From Dysidea avara (lineage: Eukaryota > Porifera > Demospongiae > Dictyoceratida > Dysideidae): DNA of 64,000 bases. Position numbers and translations under genes: made by a program. The stretch lies in contig NC_089281.1 of assembly GCF_963678975.1 (NCBI RefSeq), positions 23,664,765-23,728,764 on the forward strand, given 5' to 3'. The notes below the pieces were generated by a model, which saw only the letters and a program-made list of their open reading frames with translations, ran no database searches and was not told the DNA's origin. Below are positions 31,301-39,839 of the stretch, piece by piece (within the stretch, counting starts at the first letter, position 1; every line of letters begins with the position of its first letter).

Positions 31301-33206
31301 GAACTTACTTCTCTGTGTCCCATTTCTTTTTGCTTATATCCCAAGGTGTTGATTCGTGGTAGCATGTAATGGCTTCCCTATGTTTATAAACGTGTATTTC
31401 CATGGTGACTGGTGGTGACTGCATGGATTGATTACAGAAGCACTTCTTCTACTATTCTTTGTTTGTAGTGCTGTGTAACAGGCTGAACATAACTCAAAGC
31501 AAAGCATAATGGCCACTTCACTTTCAAGTCAGTAATTGATATAGTTGGGGCATGCGTTCAAACAAAAACATTAATTCTGGTGCCATTCTTTCTTTGACAC
31601 AGTATGTGTGGGTTCACATACAGCTTGCTTAAACACATTATGCTGATAATTAGTTACTTTAAATTTCATATATGTGTCCTTTTAACAACCAAGTTATTTT
31701 TCACATGGATACAACAACACAATCTTACAGATCCCTAACTTTATATGTGCTAAGTTACATAACTCCTTAAATGCACCTTATATATATATATACAAGTACA
31801 CGAAAAAATTTGGAGTTTTCAACTAGAGTAGGGACCATAGCACTTTGATAAAAAGTACTGAAACAAGTTGGAGTAGTCCATGATATTAAATCACTGTAAA
31901 ACAACAAGAAGTGTTATATCCCTACTGTGTTGTTTTACAGTGATTTAATATCATGGACTACTCCAACTTGTTTCAGCACTTTTTCTCGAAGTGCTATGTT
32001 CCCTACTCTAGTTGAAAATTCCAAATTTTTTCGTGTACTTATTTGTTAACTTTTTTTGTAAATAATTTTATTATGACTGGTGAACCCATGCATACCGCAT
32101 CTGAAAAGGCACCGTGCGCCCCAGCTATATCAATTATCATCTGAAAAGTGAAGTATCCATTACGCTTCATTGTCAGCTATGTTCAATCCGTTACACAGCA
32201 TTTCAAATCAAGAACTGTTCGAAAAGCACCTCTACAATCCACGAATACCAAAAGAAAGCAATCGTGCCGCATGCTCCAATCATATTAATTATCATTTGAA
32301 AAGTGAAGTATCCATTATGCTTCGCTGTAGGCTATGTTCAACCCATTACACAGCAGTATGAATCAAGAACTGTTTGAAAAGCACCTCTGCAATCAGAATA
32401 GCCACGATGAAATATACGGACGATTTCTGTTTCGAAGGGAAGCCATCACGTGCTCGCGCCAAATCGACACCTTTCCCTGTCAGCAAAGATGAATGGGACA
32501 CAAAGGAGGACACTGGTAAGTCCATGAAGAATGCATTGTATGTACTGCGGTATGCCAAAAGGCACCTGTCGGGCCAAAGCGACGTCGAACAATGAAAAAA
32601 TCAAGCCTGTAGCCTTAGCTGTTATCGAGTTACGCTTGTCTGAAGGCATCAGTCAATCAGTTACTTACTCAGTCAGTAGAAAATTCTGTTGAATAAAAGT
32701 TTTTAAAAATTCTGTAGCAACTTGTTGAAAGCGTTTCGGGTCGATCTGAAAGCTTGTTTGGGCTTAGTTTTACCTCACCAATACTGCCTCATCATCTTCG
32801 GGGAAATTGAGGCTCGTTTTGGGGTGATATTATTTCGTGGGTCACGCCTACTCCTTTGTGGTCCCTACTATACAGTTACTATCGTACTGTATGATATATA
32901 TACTTCTTATATTTTCTTGTAGCTACAAAATATGGAAGAGGAGTGTACTTTGCTTGGGATGCTAGTTATTCTGCACATGATGTTTTTTCTCCCAAAGATA
33001 GGAGTGGTTACAAGTACATGTTTCTAGCAAAAGTGCTGACTGGAGACTTCACAGTTGGAGATTCCAGTTACATCCAACCACCTCCAAAGAACCCTAATGG
33101 TTTGGATTTGTTTGACTCTGTTGTGGACAGCATCACCAGACCATCAATATTTGTGATATTTGCAGATGCTCAGGCTTACCCAGAATACCTTATTACTTTT
33201 ACTTGA
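19070..33206 (+). CDS. PARP14-like gene B: RRMs, KH-like region, 3 macro domains, WWE, PARP catalytic domain
   Basis: Exons inferred from splice sites and frame: 19070-19306, 20563-20859, 23828-24058, 24105-26317, 26367-26603, 26659-28271 (with an apparent frameshift), 29285-29674 and 32923-33206. The start exon is not certain; the Ser/Thr block ending at 18311 is a candidate. Domain order matches vertebrate PARP14: RRM-like units, a long KH-like stretch, three macro domains, WWE, then the ART catalytic domain. The enzyme should transfer ADP-ribose from NAD+, while macro domains bind or hydrolyse ADP-ribose. The triad reads H (FHGC), Y (VYFAW) and I (PSIFVIF, at the site of PARP1 Glu988), so mono-ADP-ribosylation is predicted. 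Two introns are very short (49 and 55 bp), others exceed 3 kb and contain transposons. Gene B mirrors gene A across the SAND/transposon region. Confidence 0.83.
19890..20345 (+). repeat. Dispersed repeat ending CATGACACACTACC (family F4), copy
   Basis: It shares its order of blocks with 52400-52900: TTTACC-TGCAGCCATGAC start, CCTTTATATGTCC..GTACCAAATT middle, and TTTCTTTCTTCCTGTCAATA followed by CATGACACACTACCATGTGT at the end. A reverse-oriented tail lies at about 7190-7262 and a start fragment at about 9900-9990. No ORF of note. Probably a non-autonomous element. Confidence 0.55.
20563..20859 (+). CDS. Gene B exon: RRM unit with VAARVAE lead and degenerate core
   Basis: Acceptor TTGTACAG ends at 20562; donor GGTG|GTACGT is at 20859/20860, phase 1. 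It begins VAARVAEKKIHKIVGSTVEV, like gene A exons 3-5. Then it carries a Ser/Asp-rich linker and a diverged RRM core (ILILDNVPQTI...EVLLLYIDN) that has lost the KSGGG motif, replaced by LDGEDGDYT. This unit may have lost the ancestral binding surface. Confidence 0.75.
20899..22207. mobile_element. Element with 11-bp target duplication and AGTTCTA-array arms (Mutator-like)
   Basis: ACACCTGATTA at 20888-20898 is repeated exactly at 22208-22218. The element begins GTGTTGTTTTAGTTC and ends GTACTAAAACAACAC(T). Each arm is a stretch of diverged TTTTAGTTCTAGTAC units (20900-21110) or the inverse ACTAGAACTAAAACTAACTA (21970-22195). The 9-11 bp duplication is characteristic of the Mutator/MULE superfamily. 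The interior includes four AATGCCTGCA units at 21186-21227. It lies in the gene B intron between RRM exons. Confidence 0.75.
22337..23750. mobile_element. 1.4-kb element with 5-bp duplication CATAC (hAT5-like)
   Basis: Ends are CAGGGGCGTAGCCACTAGGG and the inverted GGCTACACCCCTG, with CATAC directly outside both ends (22332-22336, 23751-23755). CAGGGG...CCCCTG ends fit hAT-type elements; 5-bp duplications are reported for some hAT clades. A second inverted pair, AGTCTCATGCCCAGATCC (about 22488) and GAGACT (about 23157), marks a nested element with GGTCTGGTGAC sub-ends. No transposase remains. Confidence 0.7.
23828..24058 (+). CDS. Gene B exon: RRM unit before the KH-like region
   Basis: Acceptor TACGTAG ends at 23827; donor TACG|GTAAGA is at 24058/24059, phase 1. 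It encodes LDRVISNTLLEQFHI (end of the previous RRM), then SSVLVENIPRERCNRDWLDM, YFTNRSKSGIE and KVVIHLENQYG. The GGG of other units reads GIE here. It lies 77 bp right of a 1.4-kb transposon. Confidence 0.78.
24105..26317 (+). CDS. Gene B large exon: KH-like region, macro domain 1, start of macro 2
   Basis: Acceptor CTCTTAG ends at 24104; donor AAAAG|GTAGGT is at 26317/26318, phase 0. It first closes the last RRM, then runs about 480 residues of alternating helix and strand (for example VQFLSSTRGKDMLQSYLQGF and WDSLQSDLEKTHNV) with the look of the tandem KH-like modules of PARP14. Macro domain 1 follows: VITLVQGDITELPVDVIVNA, the ADP-ribose loop NAANFDLKHTSGVA, KGGPIIQQES, CLIHAAVPKW and ISSEEFGYPMEKSA. 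The exon ends in the first strand of macro domain 2. The NAAN loop and the SSEEFG loop are intact, so ADP-ribose binding by macro 1 is plausible. Confidence 0.82.
26367..26603 (+). CDS. Gene B exon: first half of macro domain 2
   Basis: Acceptor TTTTATAG and donor GAACAG|GTACAC bound a 79-codon phase 0-0 exon. It lies outside the longer ORFs because it is short and flanked by 49- and 55-bp introns. It encodes ADIYVSTAHDSLDLRYGAVA, ASLLKAGGQALQDEC, and CRKIFHVVGSKYDGKCSEQ. The usual NAAN loop reads STAHDS, so this macro domain has diverged at the ligand site. Confidence 0.8.
26659..28271 (+). CDS. Gene B exon: rest of macro 2, macro 3 (frameshifted), WWE domain
   Basis: Acceptor TTTGTATAG ends at 26658; donor AGATG|GTATGT is at 28271/28272, phase 1. 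It completes macro 2 (SIAFPALGTGGLNFPPDVAA) and encodes macro 3 (VVIREGDITESNSDAIVN, GSGVAGAILQKGGP, CKYIIHTVVP, SIAFPAVGTGNLGYSLDEAA). Near 27442-27450 the frame changes by one base: frame 1 runs on to a stop at about 27490, while the macro C-terminal strand (NPMHVKQVSIIIVDKTVCQF) is in frame 2. Frame 2 then runs through a KH-like stretch to a WWE domain (VKWQWLNRESEYEDF ... KRVDIEDF). Either one base is extra (mutation, sequencing error or +1 shift), or a 67-nt intron (27449-27515, GTAAGT...GTAG) restores the frame while deleting the last strand. Confidence 0.75.
29285..29674 (+). CDS. Gene B exon: N-terminal half of the PARP catalytic domain
   Basis: Acceptor AACATAG ends at 29284; donor AAATG|GTATGT is at 29674/29675, phase 1 on both sides. 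It encodes ECPAHWSTM, the IERIQNSTLYAQYMARKRMM helix, and ELFHGCPKDV carrying the catalytic His that binds NAD+. It ends [11 protein letters not shown], the NAD-binding loop. Order and spacing follow human PARP14/15. A 3.25-kb intron full of foldback repeat follows. Confidence 0.87.
30993..32893. mobile_element. Large foldback element F1 with F2 palindrome at its centre
   Basis: The left arm (about 30993-31620) and right arm (about 32045-32893) are diverged inverted copies of each other: GATGCCTTCAGACAAGTATA (31170) pairs with the complement near 32640; GGCATACCGCAGTACAGACA (31270) pairs with one near 32560. Between them lies the 31794-32040 palindrome. It ends CCCTACTATACAGTTACTAT. It sits in the last intron of gene B, ending about 25 bp before the acceptor. 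Confidence 0.7.
31794..32040. mobile_element. Foldback MITE (family F2), copy 2
   Basis: AAGTACACGAAAAAATTTGG and its complement at 32022-32040 bound a palindrome in which almost every base of the left arm pairs with the right. Central words GTGTTATATCCCTACTGTG and TGATTTAATATCATGGACTA match copy 1 at 653-898. Confidence 0.85.
32923..33206 (+). CDS. Gene B terminal exon: C-terminal half of the PARP catalytic domain
   Basis: Acceptor TTCTTGTAG ends at 32922. It encodes ATKYGRGVYFAWDASYSA (catalytic Tyr in VYF), YKYMFLAKVLTGDFTVGDSS, then RPSIFVIFADAQAYPEYLIT and TGA. Ile in SIFVIF occupies the position of the PARP1 catalytic Glu, as in the mono-ARTs PARP10 and PARP14/15 (Ile or Leu). The acceptor lies only about 25 bp right of a foldback transposon. 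Confidence 0.87.
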
Positions 33207-33349
33207 CATTTAGCTATATCCCCCACATGCATAGATTTGTACTTTACATTATAGCTCAATGATTTTGTACTGGTAGGCTTGAATAGACATTTGTTTACTA
33301 TGGTATTATCTTGGTATTATTGACAGAATAATCTTTGTAACAAGACCTA

Positions 33350-33435
33350 TACACACACACACACACACTTGGATGTGGATTGCAGACCACCTTGACAGGT
33401 AATACATTGCATGCATGCATGCATGCATATAATTA
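33350..33435. repeat. Microsatellites (AC)n and (ATGC)n downstream of gene B
   Basis: CACACACACACACACAC at about 33351-33368 and ATGCATGCATGCATGCAT at about 33411-33428. Simple-sequence tracts in the gene B 3' flank. From 33207 to 34450 nothing else coding is seen; ATTAAA at 33586-33591 could be a poly(A) signal. Confidence 0.7.
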
Positions 33436-34451
33436 TTATGTGTAATTTTGTAGATTACAAGAGTTACAAGGTTGCAAAGCAAACACTCTTATGCAACAAA
33501 CACACAAATAGAGTCTGCATGTGCATAATATACTAACACTAATTATGTGCATTGTAATGATTTTGTTTTTACACTAATTACCCATATTAAAGATAACTTT
33601 GGGGCAGATCCTGCAAAATGAGTTTACTTCTGCAAGTTAACTATACCGAAGGACCAGTACATTGCAAGTATAGTATACAATTTTATGTACATATAATATG
33701 TCTACTGACTTCTTCATTGTCTTTTACATGACATGAAACACCCATGCAGCAATCTAAGGTTGAGAATTTTAAGATACATACCTATATACAGCCAGAGAAA
33801 GTTAATTCATAGTTTATTATTGCCACACATGCAGGGCAGATCTATAGCATTTCACAAGGAGGATGGCATGCTACATTCTCCTTTGCAGTAGCTAAGTAGC
33901 ATATCCAAGATCCAAGCAAAACATCTCCTATAAGAATTTTAGTCTGGTGGTCTATAGTGAGTTGATGTCGCTATTATAATAAAAAGTGTGAAACTAAGTA
34001 TTGTCTTTATAAAAAATCTGTACACAAATAATTGCAATTGTGCTTTTCATGATCAAGCTTTAAAAAATCTGGTTCTAGCTATGAAGTGTTTGTCATAAAT
34101 GGTCCTATGCACTTTCATCAACTATATAAACTCGGCTTAATGCAAGAGTACAATTAATTAATGGAACAAGTCATCACAGGTTGTTGCCATTGTAACAAAC
34201 AGACATAAGGAATCCTATCAGCAGGTACAAAATTAATCACTTTATAAACTAACAGACACTATAATAATATTCCTAAACTGGTCAATAGCAGATGTTGAAC
34301 TTTGATTCTGTTTGATGCAATTGAGTGAAAATCTCCAAAGTGGTTATGCACAAAATACGGCAAAACACTGTCCTTATAACTAGCTAATAGTGAAACTCTC
34401 TGATATTCTCTTCCAGTAACTTTTGTGACTTGTTTAGTATATATATGTACG

Positions 34452-34786
34452 CTAGGGGGGCAAAAAAATTTGTAAATATTTAAACAAGTAGAATAGGGAT
34501 CAAAGTTGGTAAACAAGAAGTAATAGGGATGGTGATTCACAATACTGCTTAATACATCAATACAAGCCAAGCAGCTTGATTTGTGTACATTGAATTTAAG
34601 ATTCCTATTTTGACTTAAATAAATAGGAATCTTAAATTCAATGTACACAAATCAAGCTGCTTGGCTTGTATTGATGTATTAAGCAGTATTGTGAATCACC
34701 ATCCCTATTACTTCTTGTTTACCACAGAATCACAACTTTGATCCCTATTTTACTTGTTTAAATTTACAATTTTTTTGCCCCCCTAG
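34452..34786. mobile_element. Near-perfect palindrome MITE with CTAGGGGGGCAAAAA ends
   Basis: The left arm begins CTAGGGGGGCAAAAAAATTT; the right arm ends with the exact complement. The ~165-bp arms differ at only a few bases, around a short AT-rich centre (about 34610-34622). Such a recent, perfect foldback would form a long hairpin RNA if transcribed. No coding potential. Confidence 0.85.
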
Positions 34787-35236
34787 TTTCTGAAATTTTT
34801 TCATGTCCATGCACACAACACAATTTTATGGCTGGTGTGCACTCCATGCAGTAATATAGTACTGCTGCATGGATTTGTACATGCACGCACTGAAAACAGC
34901 AAATCAATTCAAATTTACCATACACCAGGTGTAAATAAAATTAGACAAATTCACACTCACCAGTCCCAACAAATTAAATGTTAAATAGCAAGCAATTGCA
35001 TAGACTCCACATCGCTGGCTTTTGAGGCGCTTATTGATATTTGACAGATTTAATGATTAATAAGTTCATCAAATTTCAAAACACAGTACAATTTTTTTTT
35101 TTAATTAAGAGTATTCAGTAATTGCAACATTAGAATAGCACATGCACTATAATTTCACAGAAATAAGTACTAGCTAAGTTAATTAAATTATAGATTTATA
35201 TAATCATTTACATAATTATACTACTGGAAGGCTATA

Positions 35237-35456
35237 CCGTAGGCGGGGAAAGTTACGCGTGGGAAAAGTTTCGCGAATTGCACTCTACATTGTATACCGG
35301 CGTAAAAGTTTCGCGATGCTGATTTTGCCCGCATACTAATTTATTACTGTACAAATACAAGCATGTAGAAGCTAACCGGAGTAAAAGTTTCGCGATAGCT
35401 ATTGCAATCGCGAAATTCGCGAAACTTTTCCCACGCGTAACTTTCCCCGCCTACGG
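35237..35456. mobile_element. TA-flanked 220-bp MITE, CCGTAGGCGGGGAAAG ends
   Basis: CCGTAGGCGGGGAAAGTTAC (left) and GTAACTTTCCCCGCCTACGG (right) are exact inverted repeats, extending about 45 bp with GCGTGGGAAAAGTTTCGCG. TA flanks both ends (35235-35236, 35457-35458). The interior repeats GTAAAAGTTTCGCGA three times. A Tc1/mariner-type non-autonomous element. Confidence 0.85.
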
Positions 35457-35911
35457 TACAGAATACTGTTTTCGCCGGTTCGCAAATTCTTTCCCTCAAA
35501 GCCTCGGAGCTGCCCTTAATTTTCGATCGCGTACTTCGATTCGAAGGGTTACGCTATTTCTAATAACTTACGAGGCTTGTTACGTCGATTCTTGACTGAT
35601 AAAACGGATGTAGCAGCCTTTAGGAAAGTTTTTATATTTAGAGTTCTTCAACTTGTCAACTCTGCCATAAATGTTTATCAAGAGTTGATAAAATTTCACC
35701 ATAACACAGCTGATATGGGTGGAGCTATTTATGCAGATTCCAGTTCAACTATATATTTATGTACATAAAAATCAGTGCAACTTTGGAATTTTTAAACAAC
35801 AGTGCATTGTATGGAGGAGCCCTATATTTGTCAGTCTGTATGACTACACTGATTTGAGCGGCTATTCAGTATACCGGCTATTGAACAACCTTATATTACA
35901 TTATTATGATT

Positions 35912-37476
35912 TAGGGGCGGATCCAGGATTTTGCTAAGGGGGGGGCACACAGGTAGAAGTCACTCCATACAGTATGGTCCATAGTGCATGTGCGAAGTAC
36001 ACTCTGCGAAATGCGAAGCATGAGCTTTCTAGGGGGTCTGGGGGCATTCCCCCCCAGGAAAATGCGAAAATGTAACGTTCTGAGATTGAATTTGGTGACA
36101 ATTTTGACTGAAATTTGTTGATAGTTCAAACACTGGAAGATACTGAGTTTCTGTAACAACTTTAACAGGCTGCATGTAGGACCAGGTGTCCTTGTAAAGC
36201 CTTAATAAGATTAAAAACAGAATTAGTGTCACTGTAAACAGGGGCGGATACAGGGGCGGGGTCAAAGGGGGCTCTTGACCCCCCCCCCCCTCCAAAAATT
36301 TTTAGTATACCAAGATCGAAATACTCTAATAGAGCAGTCACTCTAATAAAGCAGTCACAGTATTAGAACAGTGTGTAGTGAGCTATTTAAGAATTTTTAT
36401 ACTATTGTCAGCTGGCTGTGACCTTTTTTTTTTTTGGTCTCACCCTATCAAACCAGAGACAATGTAGTGCCTCAGTTCATTTTTAACCCCCCTTTCCATA
36501 AGTCTGAATCCGCCCCTGACTGTAAATACCTAGGCTGTAGCTGCTCCCTAAAGAAATTTTGAAAATTTAACGTTCTGAGATTGAATTTAGTGGCAATTTT
36601 AACTGAAGTTTGTTGACAGTTTAAACACTGGGTTAAAAACCAGATTTAGTGTAAAGGCCCAGGCTGCTCCCTAAGAAATTTTGAAAAATAAGATGAATTT
36701 GGTAACAATTTTGACTGAATACACATGTAGTTCAAACACTGGAAGATATACTGAGTTGAAAAAATGGAGAATTAGTTTAAACTGCTCCCTTATGAAATTT
36801 TGAAAACTTAACATTGTGAAATTGAATTTGGTGGCAATTTTGACTAAAATTTGTACTGCTTATGAAAATTCAATGCTGCATGGAAGCTACTGAACTGTTA
36901 GTAGCTATAAAGTCTATAAAGAAATTTTGAAAATTTGACTTTGAGAATGATTTTGGTGCTAATTTTAACTGAAATTAAGTTGATTTTTTTAGAATTAGCA
37001 TAAGATCCCCTGCACAAGCATCACAAAAACTTTAAGGATATAGCTAGGTAATCCTGGCATTTGGTATGCAGCTGCATCTCCAGAGAATTTCTAAATATAG
37101 TCACTAGTGTGTGGATAGAGTCATTAACTCAATTTTAGAACAAGTTTTTAGTTGTTCAAAATGATAAACATGCAATGTTTTATAATTATGTTAGTCTTGA
37201 CTGTTTTATTAGAGTAAATGACTGTTCTTATTAGAGTATCTCGATTTCTAAATGTAGAGGGTGCTCTATCCCACCTAGTTCCCTTGTGCTATGTCAATAT
37301 GGGTAATAATTTGCTACAGACAGATTTATTATATTACACATAGTCACAAACTGCATAAAAAATGTTTGAATTATGTCTAAAGTGCCTAGCTATATGTTCA
37401 ATGAGCAGCACTATAAAAAAATTCTGAAGGGGAGGGGGCACTGCCCCCCCCCCCCCCCCCCCTGGATCCGCCTCTG
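35912..37476. mobile_element. 1.56-kb GGGGCGGATCCAGG element inside the pseudogene
   Basis: The left end AGGGGCGGATCCAGGATTTT and right end CCTGGATCCGCCTCTG are inverted. Poly-G/poly-C tracts follow inside (35940-35946; 37444-37462). Internal units with TTTTGAAAATTTAACGTTCT and GATTGAATTTGGTGGCAATT repeat four or five times with divergence (36040-36970). Flanks (TGATT, TTGTT) do not give a clear duplication. It interrupts beta-helix repeats and contains the younger element 36239-36518. Confidence 0.7.
36239..36518. mobile_element. 280-bp hAT MITE with perfect 8-bp TSD
   Basis: CAGGGGCGGATACAGG at the left and GAATCCGCCCCTG at the right are inverted ends. ACTGTAAA occurs directly outside both (36231-36238 and 36519-36526). 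An exact 8-bp duplication with CAGGGG ends identifies the hAT superfamily. It is nested in the larger element 35912-37476, so it inserted later. Confidence 0.85.
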
Positions 37477-39839
37477 TTGTTGATGAAGTCAAATCATTTT
37501 GAGAGTAACATCGGCAGCAAAAGTGGTAGTTATGCTTTCTTTGATGGTGAGTTTGATTCTGTGGAATGCATTCCTCAGAAATTTATCAAAAACAAAAGTT
37601 TATTTTCCTCCTCACAGTGCAAAATAACAATTATTTATGATGCATCCGTAAAAGAGAATGTGTCTGATTATCAAGCCAATGAAGACGGATATTCAGATAT
37701 TGCTAATGTTTCATTTTGGATTAAGGATCTACAGTTCAGTGTTATAGTTGTGGATTACTTTAACAATTATTATGTATAGGTGCTTTAAATACCACTGTTA
37801 CATGTGGTGATAAAAATTTCCATTATATCATTGATAGCATTCACAGTGATGTCATACTAACTTCAGAAAATGACATTATTTGTTGTTTTGTTGAGCCATT
37901 TGTCTATAGAGTTAGAGTATGCATTTCTATTAATGGTGTTGGATGTCAGGGCATGCAATGATGTGTTTGTAGAGTGGAAAAGGGAAGTAGAAAACTGCAA
38001 TGACATTATGCACTATAATGATGGGCAAAACTTTTGTAATTTAGCAACATGCCAAGGCCTAAACCGTATAAGCTATGGAACTGAATTACCTCCAGGATTT
38101 CAATGTCAACATGGTTTCTTAGTAGTAACACCAGGCTACTGGTATATAACAATGGTCTATGAGAATATGTGATATCTTGTCTTCCTGAATACTGTGATTT
38201 TATCCAGTGGAATTATAACATCATATCTCAGCCATTTCCTGATCATAATCTTCAATGCAACAAAAATTGGATGGGTTTTTTCTTGTGGAGAATGCAATCA
38301 CAGTGACCATTCTATCATGTATGGTTCAACAGAATGTGTTTCATCTGACAATCGCTCTATATCTTCAACCCCACTTAGTTTACTTGTGCTGTTGGTAGTT
38401 TCTTTCTTGTACTGGTGTCTTGTAATAGCTTTTATATTCATCCTGCTGCATTTTAAATTTAATGTAAATGCTGGACATGTTTTTTGTCTTATCTTTTATT
38501 ATAGTGTCCTGGAGAAAAATTGTGAGTTTGTTAAAAATCAAGTGACTCAACTAAGATATCGTGCTCTTGCTGAAGATATCTATCAATTTGCAATAGCAGG
38601 CGAGTTTTTACAACACTACTCATCTGTAATTCTTCCATTTTTATCTAGCATTGGTACATTAAAGCCTCCATTTATGCAGTACTTGAAGTTGTGCATGGGT
38701 AAAGCAGAGATGATTGATCACTTAGCTTTGGTGTATATCCATCTCTTGATTGTATTTACTATAGTAGTCACCATCTTTGTATTAGCTAGAAAGTTCATCT
38801 TTGTGGCTCGATATTTTGGTAGATATGTAAATCTATCTGTCTGCTTGTACTGCTTTCCTATAGTTCAGTCTCTTACACTTCAGTTCAGATTTTAAGACCA
38901 TTAGCACATTTTGACTTTACAAATGATACGTATGATTTCTTTCCTGGGGTTATCGGTTTCAAACCGTACTGGTCACCTAATATAGCATACTTTGAGAAAT
39001 ATCATTTAAGTTATGTCATCATAGCAATATTATGTGAAGTAATTGTTGGATTTGGTTTTCCTTTCTTGTTACTATTTCAACGATACTTGACTCGTCACTA
39101 CAACATCAACTTTATGAGTATCAGGCCAATAATATATCAACTACAAGCATGTTACAGAAATGAGTGTTACTGGTTTTCTGCATACTATCTGATATGTTGA
39201 CAAGTGATCTATGGTGTTGATATTATTGGTGGTTTTATTTTTGCTACTTTTATATGCAAAAGCAGCAATATGCCTTTGTAAAATTTATTGTAATATTGAC
39301 TCTATGTTGTTTTATTATACTGATTCATATATGGTTTCAGTGACACAGAATTAGAAGTTTAAATGTTTTGGATGGTGCTGTTTTACTGACATTACCATTG
39401 CTACTTTTTAGTAATCTGGATGGATATGGTTTCAGGATTTCAGTTGTTCTTTGGATCCTTCCCTTGGTTATCTTTGCTAACTACTTAGCCTATTCCACCA
39501 AGGCACAGCATTTTGTGATCTTTAGCAGTGTGTGTGGACTGATAGTTTTATTGTGGTCCTTAGTACTTTTATCATATCAGGAGGAAGATCCCAACACTTC
39601 GGTCCTTTTTATTCCAAGGTATTTATGTGTGGGCATTGCTTTCATCTTTACTAATATGCTTTCTTGTGGGTTACATTATTTACATAATGAAGAAGGTGTT
39701 TGTACAACTTCGAGCATATTCACTTAGAAATTCAGAGCAGGTCTCACTAATAAATCATATTCAGAATGATAGTGTTCAGAATGATAGGGATGAAGATGAT
39801 GATAACATTATTGATTAACAGGTAATGCAATCATAATTA

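Larger units (their letters stand above)
35690..39818 (+). pseudogene. Decayed beta-helix, multi-pass membrane protein gene
   Basis: Fragments in several frames make one degraded protein. At 35690-35850, HHNTADMGGAIYADSSSTIY and LEFLNNSALYGGALYL are right-handed beta-helix repeats of the kind in Pmp-like proteins (NN.A..GGA.Y). After an inserted transposon (35912-37476) the frame resumes with LMKSNHFESNIGSKSGSYAF at 37480. Then come Cys-rich pieces (CNDIMHYNDGQNFCNLATCQ; GYWYITMVYENM) and a membrane part at 38350-39720 with several hydrophobic segments (LLVLLVVSFLYWCLVIAFIF, LLIVFTIVVTIFVLA, VIIAILCEVIVGFGFPFLLL). Frame changes near 37780, 38165, 38890 and 39690 and a TGA at about 39199, after which the frame continues, make it non-functional. 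Such beta-helix plus multi-TM proteins are, to my knowledge, common in sponges. Confidence 0.68.

Noticed and set aside
34259..34648. 129-residue ORF (minus)
   Set aside because: It is read through one arm of the 34452-34786 palindrome and shows no domain.
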